DNA of 46,415 nt from Rhodanobacter sp. Soil772 (GTDB lineage Bacteria; Pseudomonadota; Gammaproteobacteria; Xanthomonadales; Rhodanobacteraceae): assembly GCF_001428385.1 (NCBI RefSeq), contig NZ_LMSK01000002.1, forward strand, positions 1,129,770 through 1,176,184, given 5' to 3'. The first letter of the stretch is position 1, and the number at the start of each line of letters is the position of its first letter. The notes below the pieces were generated by a model that ran no database searches, was not told the DNA's origin, and saw only the letters and a list, made by a program, of their open reading frames with translations. The position numbers and the translations under genes were made by a program. Below are positions 33,491 to 42,157 of the stretch, one piece after another.

Positions 33491-34696
33491 ATGAGTCTTG
33501 CCCAACGCCGCATCCTGCTCGGAGTGTCGGGCGGCATCGCCGTCTACAAGTCCTGCGAACTGGTTCGCCGCCTGCGCGATCTCGACGCCGAAGTGCGCGT
33601 GGTGATGACCGAGGGCGCCACCCACTTCGTCAGCCCGACCACGTTCCAGGCGCTGTCCGGCCAGGCCGTGCGGGTCAGCCTGTGGGACGCGCAGGCCGAG
33701 GCTGCGATGGGGCATATCGAACTGGCGCGCTGGGCTGAACGCATTCTGGTGGCGCCGGCCAGCGCCGACCTGCTGGCGCGGCTGGCGCACGGCATGGCCG
33801 ACGACCTGCTGACCACGCTGTGCCTGGCCAGCGCCGCGCCGCTGTATCTGGCGCCGGCAATGAACCAGCAGATGTGGGCGCACCCGGCGGTGCAGGCGAA
33901 TATCGCCACCTTGCGCCAGCACGGCGCGCAGTTGCTGGGGCCGGCGGTGGGCGACCAGGCCTGCGGCGACGTCGGCAGCGGCCGCATGCTGGAGCCGCAC
34001 GAATTGCGCGACGCGCTGGTGGCCTCGTTCGGCAGCCGATCGCTGGCCGGGCTGAAGGTGCTGGTCAGCGCCGGCCCGACCTACGAGGACATCGACCCGG
34101 TGCGCTTCATCGGCAACCGCAGCTCCGGCCGGATGGGTTTCGCGGTAGCCGAAGCGGCTGCCCAGGCCGGCGCCGAAGTGACCCTGGTGGCCGGCCCGGT
34201 AAGCCTGGCCACGCCGGCCAGTGTGGCGCGCCGCGTCGACGTGCGCAGTGCGGCGCAGATGCACGCGGCGGTACTGGCCGCCGCCACGCAAGCGGACATC
34301 TACATCGGCGCGGCGGCGGTGGGCGACTATCGCCCGCTGGAAGTGTCCGCGCAGAAGCTGAAGAAGCACGACGGCGGCGAACTCACCCTGCGTCTCGGCG
34401 AGAATCCGGACATCCTGGCCGGCCTTTCCGCGCAAACCGCGCACCCGTTCCTGGTCGGATTCGCCGCGGAGACGCATGATGTGGCGAGCTATGCGCAGGG
34501 CAAGCTGCGCCATAAGGGGCTGGACATGATTGCGGCAAACCAGGTGGGCGACGGTCTCGGTTTCGAGGCGACCGACAATGCGTTGACCTTGTATTGGGCC
34601 GACGGCGCCGTCGAGTTGCCGCGGACATCGAAAGCCGAACTGGCGCGCCAGCTGATCGCCCATGTGGCCGAACGCTACCGGGCGACGCGCGGATGA
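33491..34696 (+). CDS. coaBC: Bifunctional phosphopantothenoylcysteine decarboxylase/synthetase
   Basis: The protein has 401 aa from ATG 33491. The N-terminal CoaC flavoprotein half (residues 1 to about 180) has GGIAVYKS, active-site His in [10 protein letters not shown], the APAMNQQMW motif and the Cys loop [13 protein letters not shown]. The C-terminal CoaB half has [24 protein letters not shown] and the AAVGDYRP and KLKK motifs. It carries out two successive steps of coenzyme A synthesis, making 4'-phosphopantetheine. The stop overlaps the dut start as ATGA. Confidence 0.96.
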   Translation: MSLAQRRILLGVSGGIAVYKSCELVRRLRDLDAEVRVVMTEGATHFVSPTTFQALSGQAVRVSLWDAQAEAAMGHIELARWAERILVAPASADLLARLAHGMADDLLTTLCLASAAPLYLAPAMNQQMWAHPAVQANIATLRQHGAQLLGPAVGDQACGDVGSGRMLEPHELRDALVASFGSRSLAGLKVLVSAGPTYEDIDPVRFIGNRSSGRMGFAVAEAAAQAGAEVTLVAGPVSLATPASVARRVDVRSAAQMHAAVLAAATQADIYIGAAAVGDYRPLEVSAQKLKKHDGGELTLRLGENPDILAGLSAQTAHPFLVGFAAETHDVASYAQGKLRHKGLDMIAANQVGDGLGFEATDNALTLYWADGAVELPRTSKAELARQLIAHVAERYRATRG

Positions 34697-35151
34697 CGAT
34701 CGACGTCGAGCTGAAGATCCTCGATCCGCGTCTCGGCGACAGCATCCCGCTGCCGCAGGCCGCCACGCCCGGCAGTGCCGGCATGGACCTGCGCGCCGCG
34801 CTGGATGCGCCACTGACCCTGGCGCCGGGCGAAAGCGCACTGGTGCCCAGCGGCATCGCGATCCATATCGGCGACCCGGGCTGGTGCGCGCTGATCGTGC
34901 CGCGCTCGGGGCTGGGCCACAAGCACGGGCTGGTGATGGGCAACCTGGTCGGGGTGATCGACGCCGACTACCAGGGCCCGCTGATGATTTCGTGCTGGAA
35001 TCGCGGCAGCCAGTCGTACACCATTGCAGTAGGCGACCGCATCGCCCAGTTGCTGCTGGTGCCGGTGGCGCAGGCACGGTTGAACATCGTGACCGACTTC
35101 GCGCCCAGCCAGCGCGGCGGCGGCGGCTTCGGTTCCACCGGCATCCAATAG
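34693..35151 (+). CDS. dut: dUTP diphosphatase
   Basis: The protein has 152 aa and contains all five trimeric dUTPase motifs: [28 protein letters not shown] with the catalytic Asp, GDRIAQLLL and the C-terminal [10 protein letters not shown]. It hydrolyses dUTP to dUMP and pyrophosphate, keeping uracil out of DNA and feeding dTMP synthesis. The start overlaps the coaBC stop (ATGA), so translation is likely coupled. algC follows after 61 bp. Confidence 0.97.
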   Translation: MTIDVELKILDPRLGDSIPLPQAATPGSAGMDLRAALDAPLTLAPGESALVPSGIAIHIGDPGWCALIVPRSGLGHKHGLVMGNLVGVIDADYQGPLMISCWNRGSQSYTIAVGDRIAQLLLVPVAQARLNIVTDFAPSQRGGGGFGSTGIQ

Positions 35152-35212
35152 ATCAGATGAGCTGGCCCGAGCGGATCGGGCCGGCCCGCAGCTACAGCCG
35201 CGGGAGCGGGAT

Positions 35213-37531
35213 ATGGCGTTGAACATCGCGAACGAACGGCTGCGCGGCCTGCAGGTCGACTGGCAGGCTTTGCTGCCGCTGGCCGGCGGCACCGTGCTGT
35301 TGCTGCTGGGGCTGTTCTGCGCATGGCAGACTTGGCTGATTGCCGACGAAGGCAATGCGGTCCAGCGCGTGCACATGGCCCAGGACGAGGCGGTCAAGGC
35401 GCTGTCCGGGGAAATCGCCGACCAGCGCGGCGCAGTCGAAAAGGTGCTGGCCCGTGTGGACCCGGCGACCTTGATGAGCGACCCGGCGCGGTCTGCCGCG
35501 GCGCTGCGCCAGCAGCTGCCGCAGGCGAAGAAGCTGGAGCTGTACAGCGGCGACCTCAACGAGGTGCTCAAGGCCAATTACCGCGAGTTCGGCTATGCCA
35601 AGGCGGCCCAGCTGATGGCCGCGCAGAGCGCCGAGGGGGTGCCGCTGGCGCAGAGCGTCTCCTATGGCAACGGCGATCGCCGGCTGAGCCTGGTGATTCC
35701 GCTGGGGCCGCCGCAGCAGGCCCAGGCCTGGGCCTGGGTCGAGCTGCCGTTCGCTCCGCTGCAGCAGCGTTTCGCCGCGATTTCACCGGCCAGCGGCCGG
35801 CTCGACCTGCGCCAGGGCGACGATAGCGGCTACGTGCAACTGTTTTCGCACGGCACCGCCTCGGCCGAAGCCGAAGCGGCCGGCAAGCCGATCGCGGGCA
35901 GCGTGTTCAGTGTCGGTGCCGGTCTGCCGGGTGCCTTCATCGTGTTGCCGCGTTCGTGGCTGCTGAGCGGCTTGCTGACCTTGTTCGGCCTCGGCGGCGG
36001 CGGCTACCTGTTGTGGCTGCGCCTGCGCCACCTGCGGGCACCGGTGCCGTCCGAAGAGGAACCGTCCGAAGCACCGGTCGAAGTCAGCAAGGCCGCCGAG
36101 GTCCGCGTCCGGTCCGCGCCGGTCGCGCCGCCGCCGGTCGCCGCGGCGGTCAGTGTGGACCCGACCATCTTCCGCGCGTACGACGTGCGCGGCGTGGTCG
36201 GCAAGACCTTGAACAAGGACGTGGCGCACGCGCTCGGCCAGTCGATCGGCACGCTGATGGGCGAGAAGGGCCTGCGCGAGATCGTGGTCGGCCGCGACGG
36301 CCGGCTGTCCGGGCCGGAGCTGGCCAGTGCGCTGGCCGAGGGCCTGCGCGAGGCCGGCGTGGACGTGATCGACATCGGCGCGGTGCCGACCCCGGTGGTG
36401 TACTACGCCGCGTACCGCTTCAACACCGGCTGCGGCGTGGCCGTCACCGGCAGCCACAACCCGCCGGACTACAACGGCTTCAAGATCGTGGTCGGCGGCG
36501 AGACGCTGTCCGAAGGGGCGATCCAGGACCTGTACCAGCGCATCGCCAGCGGCGCGCTGGCCAGTGGCGGCGGCGGTGGCCTGCGTCAGGTCGACGTGGC
36601 GCCGGACTACATCGAGAAAATCATCGCCGACGTGCTCGCCGAGCGCCGCCTGAAGGTCGTGGTCGACTGCGGCAACGGCATTCCCGGCGCGATCGCGCCG
36701 CAGGTGCTGGAAGGCGTCGGCTGCGAGGTGATCCCGCTGTACTGCGACGTCGACGGCACGTTCCCGAACCATCATCCGGACCCGTCCGATCCGGCCAACC
36801 TGGAAGACCTGATCCTCGCGGTGAAGCAGACCGGCGCCGACCTGGGCATGGCGTTCGACGGCGACGGCGACCGCCTCGGCGTGGTCACCCGGGGCGGCGA
36901 GATCATCTATCCGGACCGCCTGCTGATGCTGTTCGCGCGCGACGTGCTGTCGCGCCAGCCCGGCGCCACGGTCATCTACGACGTGAAGTGCACCAGCCAC
37001 CTGAAAGGGCAGATCCTGGATGCCGGCGGCAGTCCGCTGATGTGGCGCACCGGGCATTCGCTGATCAAGGCGAAGATGCGCGAGACCGGCGCCGAGCTGG
37101 CCGGCGAGATGAGCGGGCACTTCTTCTTCAAGGAGCGTTGGTACGGCTTCGACGACGGCGTCTATGCCGCCGCACGGCTGCTGGAGATCCTCGCCGGCGA
37201 CCTGCAGGGGCGCAGCCCGGAGGAGATCTTCGCGACGTTGCCGAAGAGCGTCTCCACGCCGGAACTGAAGATCGAGCTGGCCGAGGGCGAGCACTACCGC
37301 TTCATGGACAAGCTGCGCCAGCAGGCCAACTTCGAGGATGCCACCCTGATCACCATCGACGGCGTGCGCGCGGACTGGCCGGACGGCTGGGGGCTGGTAC
37401 GCGCGTCGAACACCACGCCGGTGCTGGTGCTGCGTTTCGAGGCGGACAACCCGGCGGCGCTGAAGCGGATCCAGCAAATCTTCCGTCAGCAGCTGCTGGC
37501 GGTGGATCACAGGCTGAAGCTGCCGTTCTGA
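35213..37531 (+). CDS. algC: Phosphomannomutase/phosphoglucomutase with N-terminal membrane domain
   Basis: The protein has 772 aa. Residues from about 315 onward (DPTIFRAYDVRGVVG) are a full alpha-D-phosphohexomutase: phosphoserine loop VTGSHNPPDYNGFK (about 413), metal-binding AFDGDGDRLG (about 548) and sugar-binding GEMSGHFFFKERWYG. The first about 310 residues are an added module with two membrane helices (about 18-42 and 248-270) flanking a probable periplasmic domain, plus a Pro/Glu linker. It supplies mannose-1-P and glucose-1-P for LPS and exopolysaccharide. Similar extended AlgC proteins exist in Pseudomonas. Third gene of the coaBC-dut-algC run. Confidence 0.93.
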   Translation: MALNIANERLRGLQVDWQALLPLAGGTVLLLLGLFCAWQTWLIADEGNAVQRVHMAQDEAVKALSGEIADQRGAVEKVLARVDPATLMSDPARSAAALRQQLPQAKKLELYSGDLNEVLKANYREFGYAKAAQLMAAQSAEGVPLAQSVSYGNGDRRLSLVIPLGPPQQAQAWAWVELPFAPLQQRFAAISPASGRLDLRQGDDSGYVQLFSHGTASAEAEAAGKPIAGSVFSVGAGLPGAFIVLPRSWLLSGLLTLFGLGGGGYLLWLRLRHLRAPVPSEEEPSEAPVEVSKAAEVRVRSAPVAPPPVAAAVSVDPTIFRAYDVRGVVGKTLNKDVAHALGQSIGTLMGEKGLREIVVGRDGRLSGPELASALAEGLREAGVDVIDIGAVPTPVVYYAAYRFNTGCGVAVTGSHNPPDYNGFKIVVGGETLSEGAIQDLYQRIASGALASGGGGGLRQVDVAPDYIEKIIADVLAERRLKVVVDCGNGIPGAIAPQVLEGVGCEVIPLYCDVDGTFPNHHPDPSDPANLEDLILAVKQTGADLGMAFDGDGDRLGVVTRGGEIIYPDRLLMLFARDVLSRQPGATVIYDVKCTSHLKGQILDAGGSPLMWRTGHSLIKAKMRETGAELAGEMSGHFFFKERWYGFDDGVYAAARLLEILAGDLQGRSPEEIFATLPKSVSTPELKIELAEGEHYRFMDKLRQQANFEDATLITIDGVRADWPDGWGLVRASNTTPVLVLRFEADNPAALKRIQQIFRQQLLAVDHRLKLPF

Positions 37532-37637
37532 AAGCAGCGACCCTCGACTGTCGAGGGCTGCCGCAAATCACTTCTCTTCGCCGGGGAAAAGATGCCCGCG
37601 CGGCGGACGAGGGGGCTCGCGCCGCCGCCTTATCGCC

Positions 37638-38279
37638 CTACTCCGCCGGCTGCTCCTGCGCCGCCCTGAGTTCGCGGTAATGCGCCAGCTGCCCGACCTG
37701 CTGTTGCACGGTCTGCGCACGCAAGGCCTGCTGGCGGCGCAGTGTGTTGCGCAGGGCGGCGACCACGTTGCGTTGCTGCGTGATGCCGTCAGCCAGAGGT
37801 TTCGGCACCGGGCTCTTGGCGTTTTCGAGATCGGCCGCGCGGCCGAGCAGGTCGGTCAGTGCCTTTTCCTGGCTGCGCAAGTTGATCTGGGTGGTGTGGA
37901 TCTGCTGGTCGTTGGTGTCCAGCGTCTGCTGCAGCGAGATCTGGTAGGACTCCTCGTCCGGGTAGGCCGCCAGCATCTGCGTGTCGGCGTTCGCGCGCTC
38001 CTGCGCGGCGCGCTGCTGGGCCGCCTGTTCGGCGGCCAGCTTGTTGGCGGCGGCGCGCTCTACGGCATTCAGCTGGCGCGGTACGCGTTGCACCACCAGG
38101 CCACGGTCGTTGACCAGGTCGTAGCCGTATTTCATCGCTTCGGCGGTCAGGCTGTCGCTGAAGTGCACCAGGCCTTGCCCGTCGTACCACTTGTAACGGA
38201 TGTTGCCGGTGTTCTGGGCGGACACCGACAGGCTCGCGACCAGTACGACAGCAGCAATGACGAGCAATGGTTTGCGCAT
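37638..38279 (-). CDS. DUF4124-domain exported protein
   Basis: The protein has 213 aa with a signal peptide (MRKPLLVIAAVVLVASLSVSA). An N-terminal DUF4124-like segment (IRYKWYDGQGLVHFSDSL) is followed by a long Gln/Ala/Arg-rich helical region (about 75-210) that is probably coiled coil. This architecture is common in Xanthomonadales and Pseudomonas, but the function is unknown. It lies between algC (convergent) and pyrE (same strand, 117 bp upstream). Confidence 0.82.
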   Translation of the reverse strand: MRKPLLVIAAVVLVASLSVSAQNTGNIRYKWYDGQGLVHFSDSLTAEAMKYGYDLVNDRGLVVQRVPRQLNAVERAAANKLAAEQAAQQRAAQERANADTQMLAAYPDEESYQISLQQTLDTNDQQIHTTQINLRSQEKALTDLLGRAADLENAKSPVPKPLADGITQQRNVVAALRNTLRRQQALRAQTVQQQVGQLAHYRELRAAQEQPAE

Positions 38280-38396
38280 GGGTTCCTCTCTCGTTGCCCA
38301 GTATAGCCAGCGCTGCCGCGCTGCCTAGGTCCGCGCCGACGGCAACGGCTGCCAGTGTGACCGGGTTCGCCTGAGTCTATCGGTCGAACGATGAAC

Positions 38397-39044
38397 TCAA
38401 CGCTGAACCCCGTAGCGCTCGCGATAAGCCAGCAGGCGGGCGTGCTCGGCGGCCAGTTGCGGCCGCTCGCCGGCATATGCCAGCACGTCGTCGAGGCCGG
38501 TGATCGCGATCACCGGAATGCCGTAGTCGGCGGTCACTTCCTGCGCGGCGGAGCGCTCGCCCTGGCCGCGCTCCTGCCGGTCCAGCGCGATCAGCACGCC
38601 GGCCGGCGTGGCGCCGTGCGCGCGGATCAGCGCCAGCGATTCGCGCACCGCGGTGCCGGCGGTCATCACGTCGTCGACGATCAGCACGCGGCCCTTGAGC
38701 GGGGCGCCGACCAGCACCCCGCCCTCGCCGTGATCCTTCGCTTCCTTGCGGTTGTAGGCCCACGGCAGATCGCGGCCGTGGCCATCGGCCAGCGCGATGG
38801 CGGTGGCGGCGGCCAGCGCGATGCCCTTGTAGGCGGGGCCGAACAGCATGTCGACGGCGATGCCGGCGTTGACCACCGCGGCGGCATAGGCGCGGCCGAG
38901 TTGGGCCAGCGCGGCGCCGGAGTCGATCCGCCCCATGTTGAAGAAGTACGGGCTGTGGCGGCCGGACTTCAGGGTGAAATCGCCGAAGCGCAGCACCTCG
39001 CGCTGCAGGGTGAGTTCGATGAAGTCGCGCTGATAGTCGTGCAC
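38397..39044 (-). CDS. pyrE: Orotate phosphoribosyltransferase
   Basis: The protein has 215 aa with GTG 39044 after a GAGAGA ribosome site. The PRPP-binding motif [13 protein letters not shown] is intact, as are [14 protein letters not shown] (orotate side) and the flexible loop lysines in [13 protein letters not shown]. It makes OMP from orotate and PRPP in pyrimidine synthesis. It follows a GNAT gene on the same strand by 21 bp and probably shares its transcript. Confidence 0.97.
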   Translation of the reverse strand: MHDYQRDFIELTLQREVLRFGDFTLKSGRHSPYFFNMGRIDSGAALAQLGRAYAAAVVNAGIAVDMLFGPAYKGIALAAATAIALADGHGRDLPWAYNRKEAKDHGEGGVLVGAPLKGRVLIVDDVMTAGTAVRESLALIRAHGATPAGVLIALDRQERGQGERSAAQEVTADYGIPVIAITGLDDVLAYAGERPQLAAEHARLLAYRERYGVQR

Positions 39045-39065
39045 GGGTCTCTCGCAAACGGTGGG

Positions 39066-39560
39066 TCAGGGCAGCGGTCGTAGCAGCAGGTGCTGCGGGC
39101 CGGAACGCCCGCCATGGTACAGCTCGCCGCGGTCGCTGAAGCCGACGCGCAGGTACAGCCGCAGGGCTGCGTGGTTGTTGCGGTCGACCATCAGCGCCAG
39201 CTGGCGCGCCCACGGGTGACGCCGGGCGAGGTCGGCGAACATCGCCTGCAACGCCAGCTGGCCCAGGCCGCGACCTTGCCAGGCGGCATCGATGAAGAAC
39301 CCGCGCAGGCCCAGCGACGGCAGTTCGAGATCGCGCCCGGTCACGCTGTGCGGCGTGGACTCGATACGGTAGTAGCCGATGGCCGTGGCGTCGTGCAGGA
39401 TCGCCATCGCTTCGCTGCCGGGGCATAGCGCCACGTCGGCCAGCAGGTCGGCGATCGCGCCGACCCAGCCGCGCTGGGCCGGCAGTACATGCAGGCCCAG
39501 CAGCTTCGGGCGCAATGCATCGTCGACCGGAACGACGCGGATGGCGGCAGTGGCTGGCAT
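39066..39560 (-). CDS. GNAT-family N-acetyltransferase
   Basis: The protein has 164 aa from ATG 39560, which has GGAAG five bases upstream; ATG 39572 is possible but lacks a ribosome site. The acetyl-CoA signature is LRGFFIDAAWQGRGLGQLAL (Q-x-x-G-x-G), followed by LALMVDRNNHAALRLYLRVGFSDRGELYHGG, typical of RimI/Acetyltransf_1 proteins. The substrate is unknown. Upstream partner of pyrE, divergent from the ExoIII-family gene by about 70 bp. Confidence 0.9.
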   Translation of the reverse strand: MPATAAIRVVPVDDALRPKLLGLHVLPAQRGWVGAIADLLADVALCPGSEAMAILHDATAIGYYRIESTPHSVTGRDLELPSLGLRGFFIDAAWQGRGLGQLALQAMFADLARRHPWARQLALMVDRNNHAALRLYLRVGFSDRGELYHGGRSGPQHLLLRPLP

Positions 39561-39629
39561 GTTCGCTTCCATGGCGGTGGCGGGGTGCCGTGGTTGTTAT
39601 GATCACCCATCACGAGATCGGGAGAGCCC

Positions 39630-40400
39630 ATGCGCATCATCAGCCTCAACGCCAACGGCATCCGCTCGGCCGCGACCAAGGGCGTGTTCGACTGGCTGCG
39701 CAAGCAGGACGCCGACGTGGTCTGCCTGCAGGAAACCAAGGCGCAGGAAGGCCAGCTGACCGACGCGATGTTCCGTCCCGACGGCCACCACTGCTTCTAC
39801 CGCGATGCCAGCAGCAAGAAAGGCTACAGCGGCGTGGCGATCTACGCGAAGCGCGAGCCCGACCAGGTGTTGACCGAACTGGGCTGGGACGAATTCGACA
39901 ACGAAGGCCGCTACATCGAGGCACGCTTCGGCAACCTCAGCGTGGTCTCGCTGTACTTCCCGTCCGGCTCCTCCGGCGACGAGCGCCAGCAGTTCAAGTT
40001 CAAGGCGATGGAGTGGATCACGCCGATCTTCGACAAGTGGCTGAAGAGCGGCCGCGACTACGTGATCTGCGGCGACTGGAACATCGTGCACACGAAGAGC
40101 GACATCAAGAACTGGTCGTCCAACCAGAAGAACTCCGGCTGCCTGCCGGAGGAGCGCGCGTGGCTGGACCTGCTGTTCCAGCAGCGCGGCTGGGTCGACA
40201 GCTTCCGCGCGATCAGGCCGGAGGCGGTCGAATACACCTGGTGGTCGAACCGCGGCCAGGCGCGTGCGAACAACGTGGGTTGGCGCATCGACTATCAAGT
40301 CGTCACGCCGTCGCTGCGCGAGCGCCTGCGCGACTGCGCGATCTACCGCGAGCAGCGCTTCTCCGACCACGCGCCGTACACCGTCGACTATGCCGACTGA
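39630..40400 (+). CDS. xthA: Exodeoxyribonuclease III / AP endonuclease, at the crc locus
   Basis: The protein has 256 aa. The endonuclease/exonuclease/phosphatase fold carries its catalytic residues: Glu35 in CLQETKA, Asp and Asn in ICGDWNIVH, and Asp-His in RFSDHAPYTVDY. It repairs abasic sites and degrades DNA 3' ends. Several stretches (SSGDERQQFKFKAMEW, PEERAWLD, GWRIDYQVVTPSLR) look like Pseudomonas Crc, which is also next to pyrE but has lost the catalytic set. The stop overlaps the ampG start by 11 bp. Confidence 0.93.
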   Translation: MRIISLNANGIRSAATKGVFDWLRKQDADVVCLQETKAQEGQLTDAMFRPDGHHCFYRDASSKKGYSGVAIYAKREPDQVLTELGWDEFDNEGRYIEARFGNLSVVSLYFPSGSSGDERQQFKFKAMEWITPIFDKWLKSGRDYVICGDWNIVHTKSDIKNWSSNQKNSGCLPEERAWLDLLFQQRGWVDSFRAIRPEAVEYTWWSNRGQARANNVGWRIDYQVVTPSLRERLRDCAIYREQRFSDHAPYTVDYAD

Positions 40401-41706
40401 GCCGCCGCCGCCCAAGCCGGCGAAGCCGTCGGTATGGCGGGCGTTCGCCCAGCCGGCGGCGTGGACGATGTTCCTGTTCGGCTTTTCCTCCGGCCTGCCG
40501 TTCCTGCTGGTGGCCGGCACGCTGGCGTACTGGCTGAAGGAAAACGGCATCGATCTGAAAGACATCACGATGATCGCCAGCGCCGGCATGACCTATGCGT
40601 TCAAGTTCGTGTGGGCACCGCTGCTCGACCATTGGCGGATCCCCGGCTTCGCCCGGCTCGGCCAGCGCCGCGGCTGGCTGCTGTTCGCGCAGCTGGGCGT
40701 GGTGGTCGGGTTGCTGGCGATGGCGTTGCTGACGCCGGTGCAGCTGGTGCCGTTCGTGGCGGCCACGCTGGTGGTGGCGTTCTTTGGCGCGACCCAGGAC
40801 ATCGCGGTGGATGCCTACCGCATCGAGATCGCGCCGATCGAGGCGCAGGGCGCGCTGGTCGCCACCTACTCGCTGGGCTACCGGATCGGCCTGCTGCTGG
40901 CCGGTGCGGTGGCGTTGATCCTGGCCGATCACCTGCCGTGGCGGCTGGTCTACGCGCTGATGGCGATCGCGATGGCGGTGCCGCTGGCGACCACGCTGAT
41001 GGCACGCGAGCCGGACGTGTTGCGGATACGGGCCACGCGCTGGCGCGACGCGATGCGCGAGAGCGTGATCGACCCGTTCGCCGATTTCTTCCGTCGTTAC
41101 GGCTGGGCGCTGGCCGGCGTGACCTTGCTGTTCCTGCTGCTGTTCAAGATGCCCGAGCAGGCCACGATCGGCGGCATCATGAGCCCGTTCTATCGCGACA
41201 TGGGTTTCTCCAAGACCGAGATCGGCACGATCACCAAGATCTACGGCATCTGGATCGGCATCGTCGGCGTGTTCATCGGCGGCGCCGCGGTGGCGCGCTG
41301 GGGCGCCTGGCGTCCGCTCGGCGTCACCATCGTGCTGTGCGGCTGCAGCAACCTGCTGTACCTGCTGTTGATCGCGCATCCGGGCAACCTGCTGGTGCTG
41401 ACCCTGGTGATCTCCGGCGAAAACCTGACCCTGGGCATGCTGGGGCCGCCGACGGTGGCGTTCCTGTCCTCGCTGGTCAACCGCCAGCACACCGCGACGC
41501 AGTACGCGCTGCTGAGCTCGCTGGTCAACCTGCCCGGCAAGCTGCTCGGCTTTTTTGCCGGCGGCATCGCCACGACGACCGGCTACGGCGGCTATTTCGT
41601 CATCACGGTGCTGGCGGTACTGCCGTCGATGCTGCTGTTCGCCTGCCTGTGGCGCTACTTCCGCGGTGTCGAACGCGCGCGTGTGGCGGCGGAAGCGGCT
41701 GCGTAG
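40390..41706 (+). CDS. ampG: AmpG-family muropeptide permease (MFS)
   Basis: The protein has 438 aa, polytopic with about 12 helices. It starts with a Pro-rich cytoplasmic tail, then AmpG-like stretches FGFSSGLPFLLVAGTLAYWLKE, SAGMTYAFKFVWAPLLD and FGATQDIAVDAYRIE, which identify the AmpG branch of the MFS. It imports anhydro-muropeptides from the periplasm for recycling. ATG 40390 overlaps the end of xthA. It lies 420 bp from anmK, which acts later in the same pathway. Confidence 0.93.
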   Translation: MPTEPPPPKPAKPSVWRAFAQPAAWTMFLFGFSSGLPFLLVAGTLAYWLKENGIDLKDITMIASAGMTYAFKFVWAPLLDHWRIPGFARLGQRRGWLLFAQLGVVVGLLAMALLTPVQLVPFVAATLVVAFFGATQDIAVDAYRIEIAPIEAQGALVATYSLGYRIGLLLAGAVALILADHLPWRLVYALMAIAMAVPLATTLMAREPDVLRIRATRWRDAMRESVIDPFADFFRRYGWALAGVTLLFLLLFKMPEQATIGGIMSPFYRDMGFSKTEIGTITKIYGIWIGIVGVFIGGAAVARWGAWRPLGVTIVLCGCSNLLYLLLIAHPGNLLVLTLVISGENLTLGMLGPPTVAFLSSLVNRQHTATQYALLSSLVNLPGKLLGFFAGGIATTTGYGGYFVITVLAVLPSMLLFACLWRYFRGVERARVAAEAAA

Positions 41707-41845
41707 GCGACCAGCCGGGCAGCGTGGCGGCGCTCACAGTGAAACTGCCAAGTCATCCACGAAACGGCGGTCGCGATGCCTGGCTTCGCCGTGGCTGTGC
41801 AAACATCCGGCACGACAGGGGCACGTGCAACAGGGAGTGACGCTT

Positions 41846-42157
41846 GTGCCGGACATGATCTTGCAGTACGTCGACAGTCTGCTCACCGAACGCATCCGGG
41901 CGCTGGCCAGGGAGCGCCAGTGCTCGGTCAACGACGTGATGCTGCACGCCTTGCGCAATGGCCTGGGTATCTCGGCCGCCCAGCATTTCAGCGAAAGCCT
42001 GCGCGATCCGGAAGCGCTGGCCGTGCTCGAAGGTCAGTGGGAAGCCGCGGAACAGGGGGTATTCCAGGAAGCGCTGCGCGCGCTGGCGCAGACCCGTCCG
42101 ACCCAGTTGGCGCCGGAGCGCATCCGTTACGACGAACCCGCGGCGGGTGCGGAGTAG
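41846..42157 (+). CDS. Small protein with ribbon-helix-helix-like segment
   Basis: The protein has 103 aa. GTG 41846 is chosen because GGGAG lies eight bases upstream; ATG 41855 is close by. The stretch LTERIRALARERQCSVNDVMLHALRNGLG has the helix-turn-helix spacing of RHH (Arc/MetJ-type) DNA-binding proteins. The rest is acidic and helical (ALAVLEGQWEAAEQGVFQEALRAL). No family is certain. It lies between ampG and anmK, and its end overlaps the anmK end by 31 bp on the opposite strand. Confidence 0.6.
   Translation: MPDMILQYVDSLLTERIRALARERQCSVNDVMLHALRNGLGISAAQHFSESLRDPEALAVLEGQWEAAEQGVFQEALRALAQTRPTQLAPERIRYDEPAAGAE

Noticed and set aside
37541..37557. CCCTCGA-CTG-TCGAGGG palindrome after algC as an intrinsic terminator
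   Set aside because: The stem is perfect but no T-run follows on either strand, so only a weak role as a transcript end is possible.
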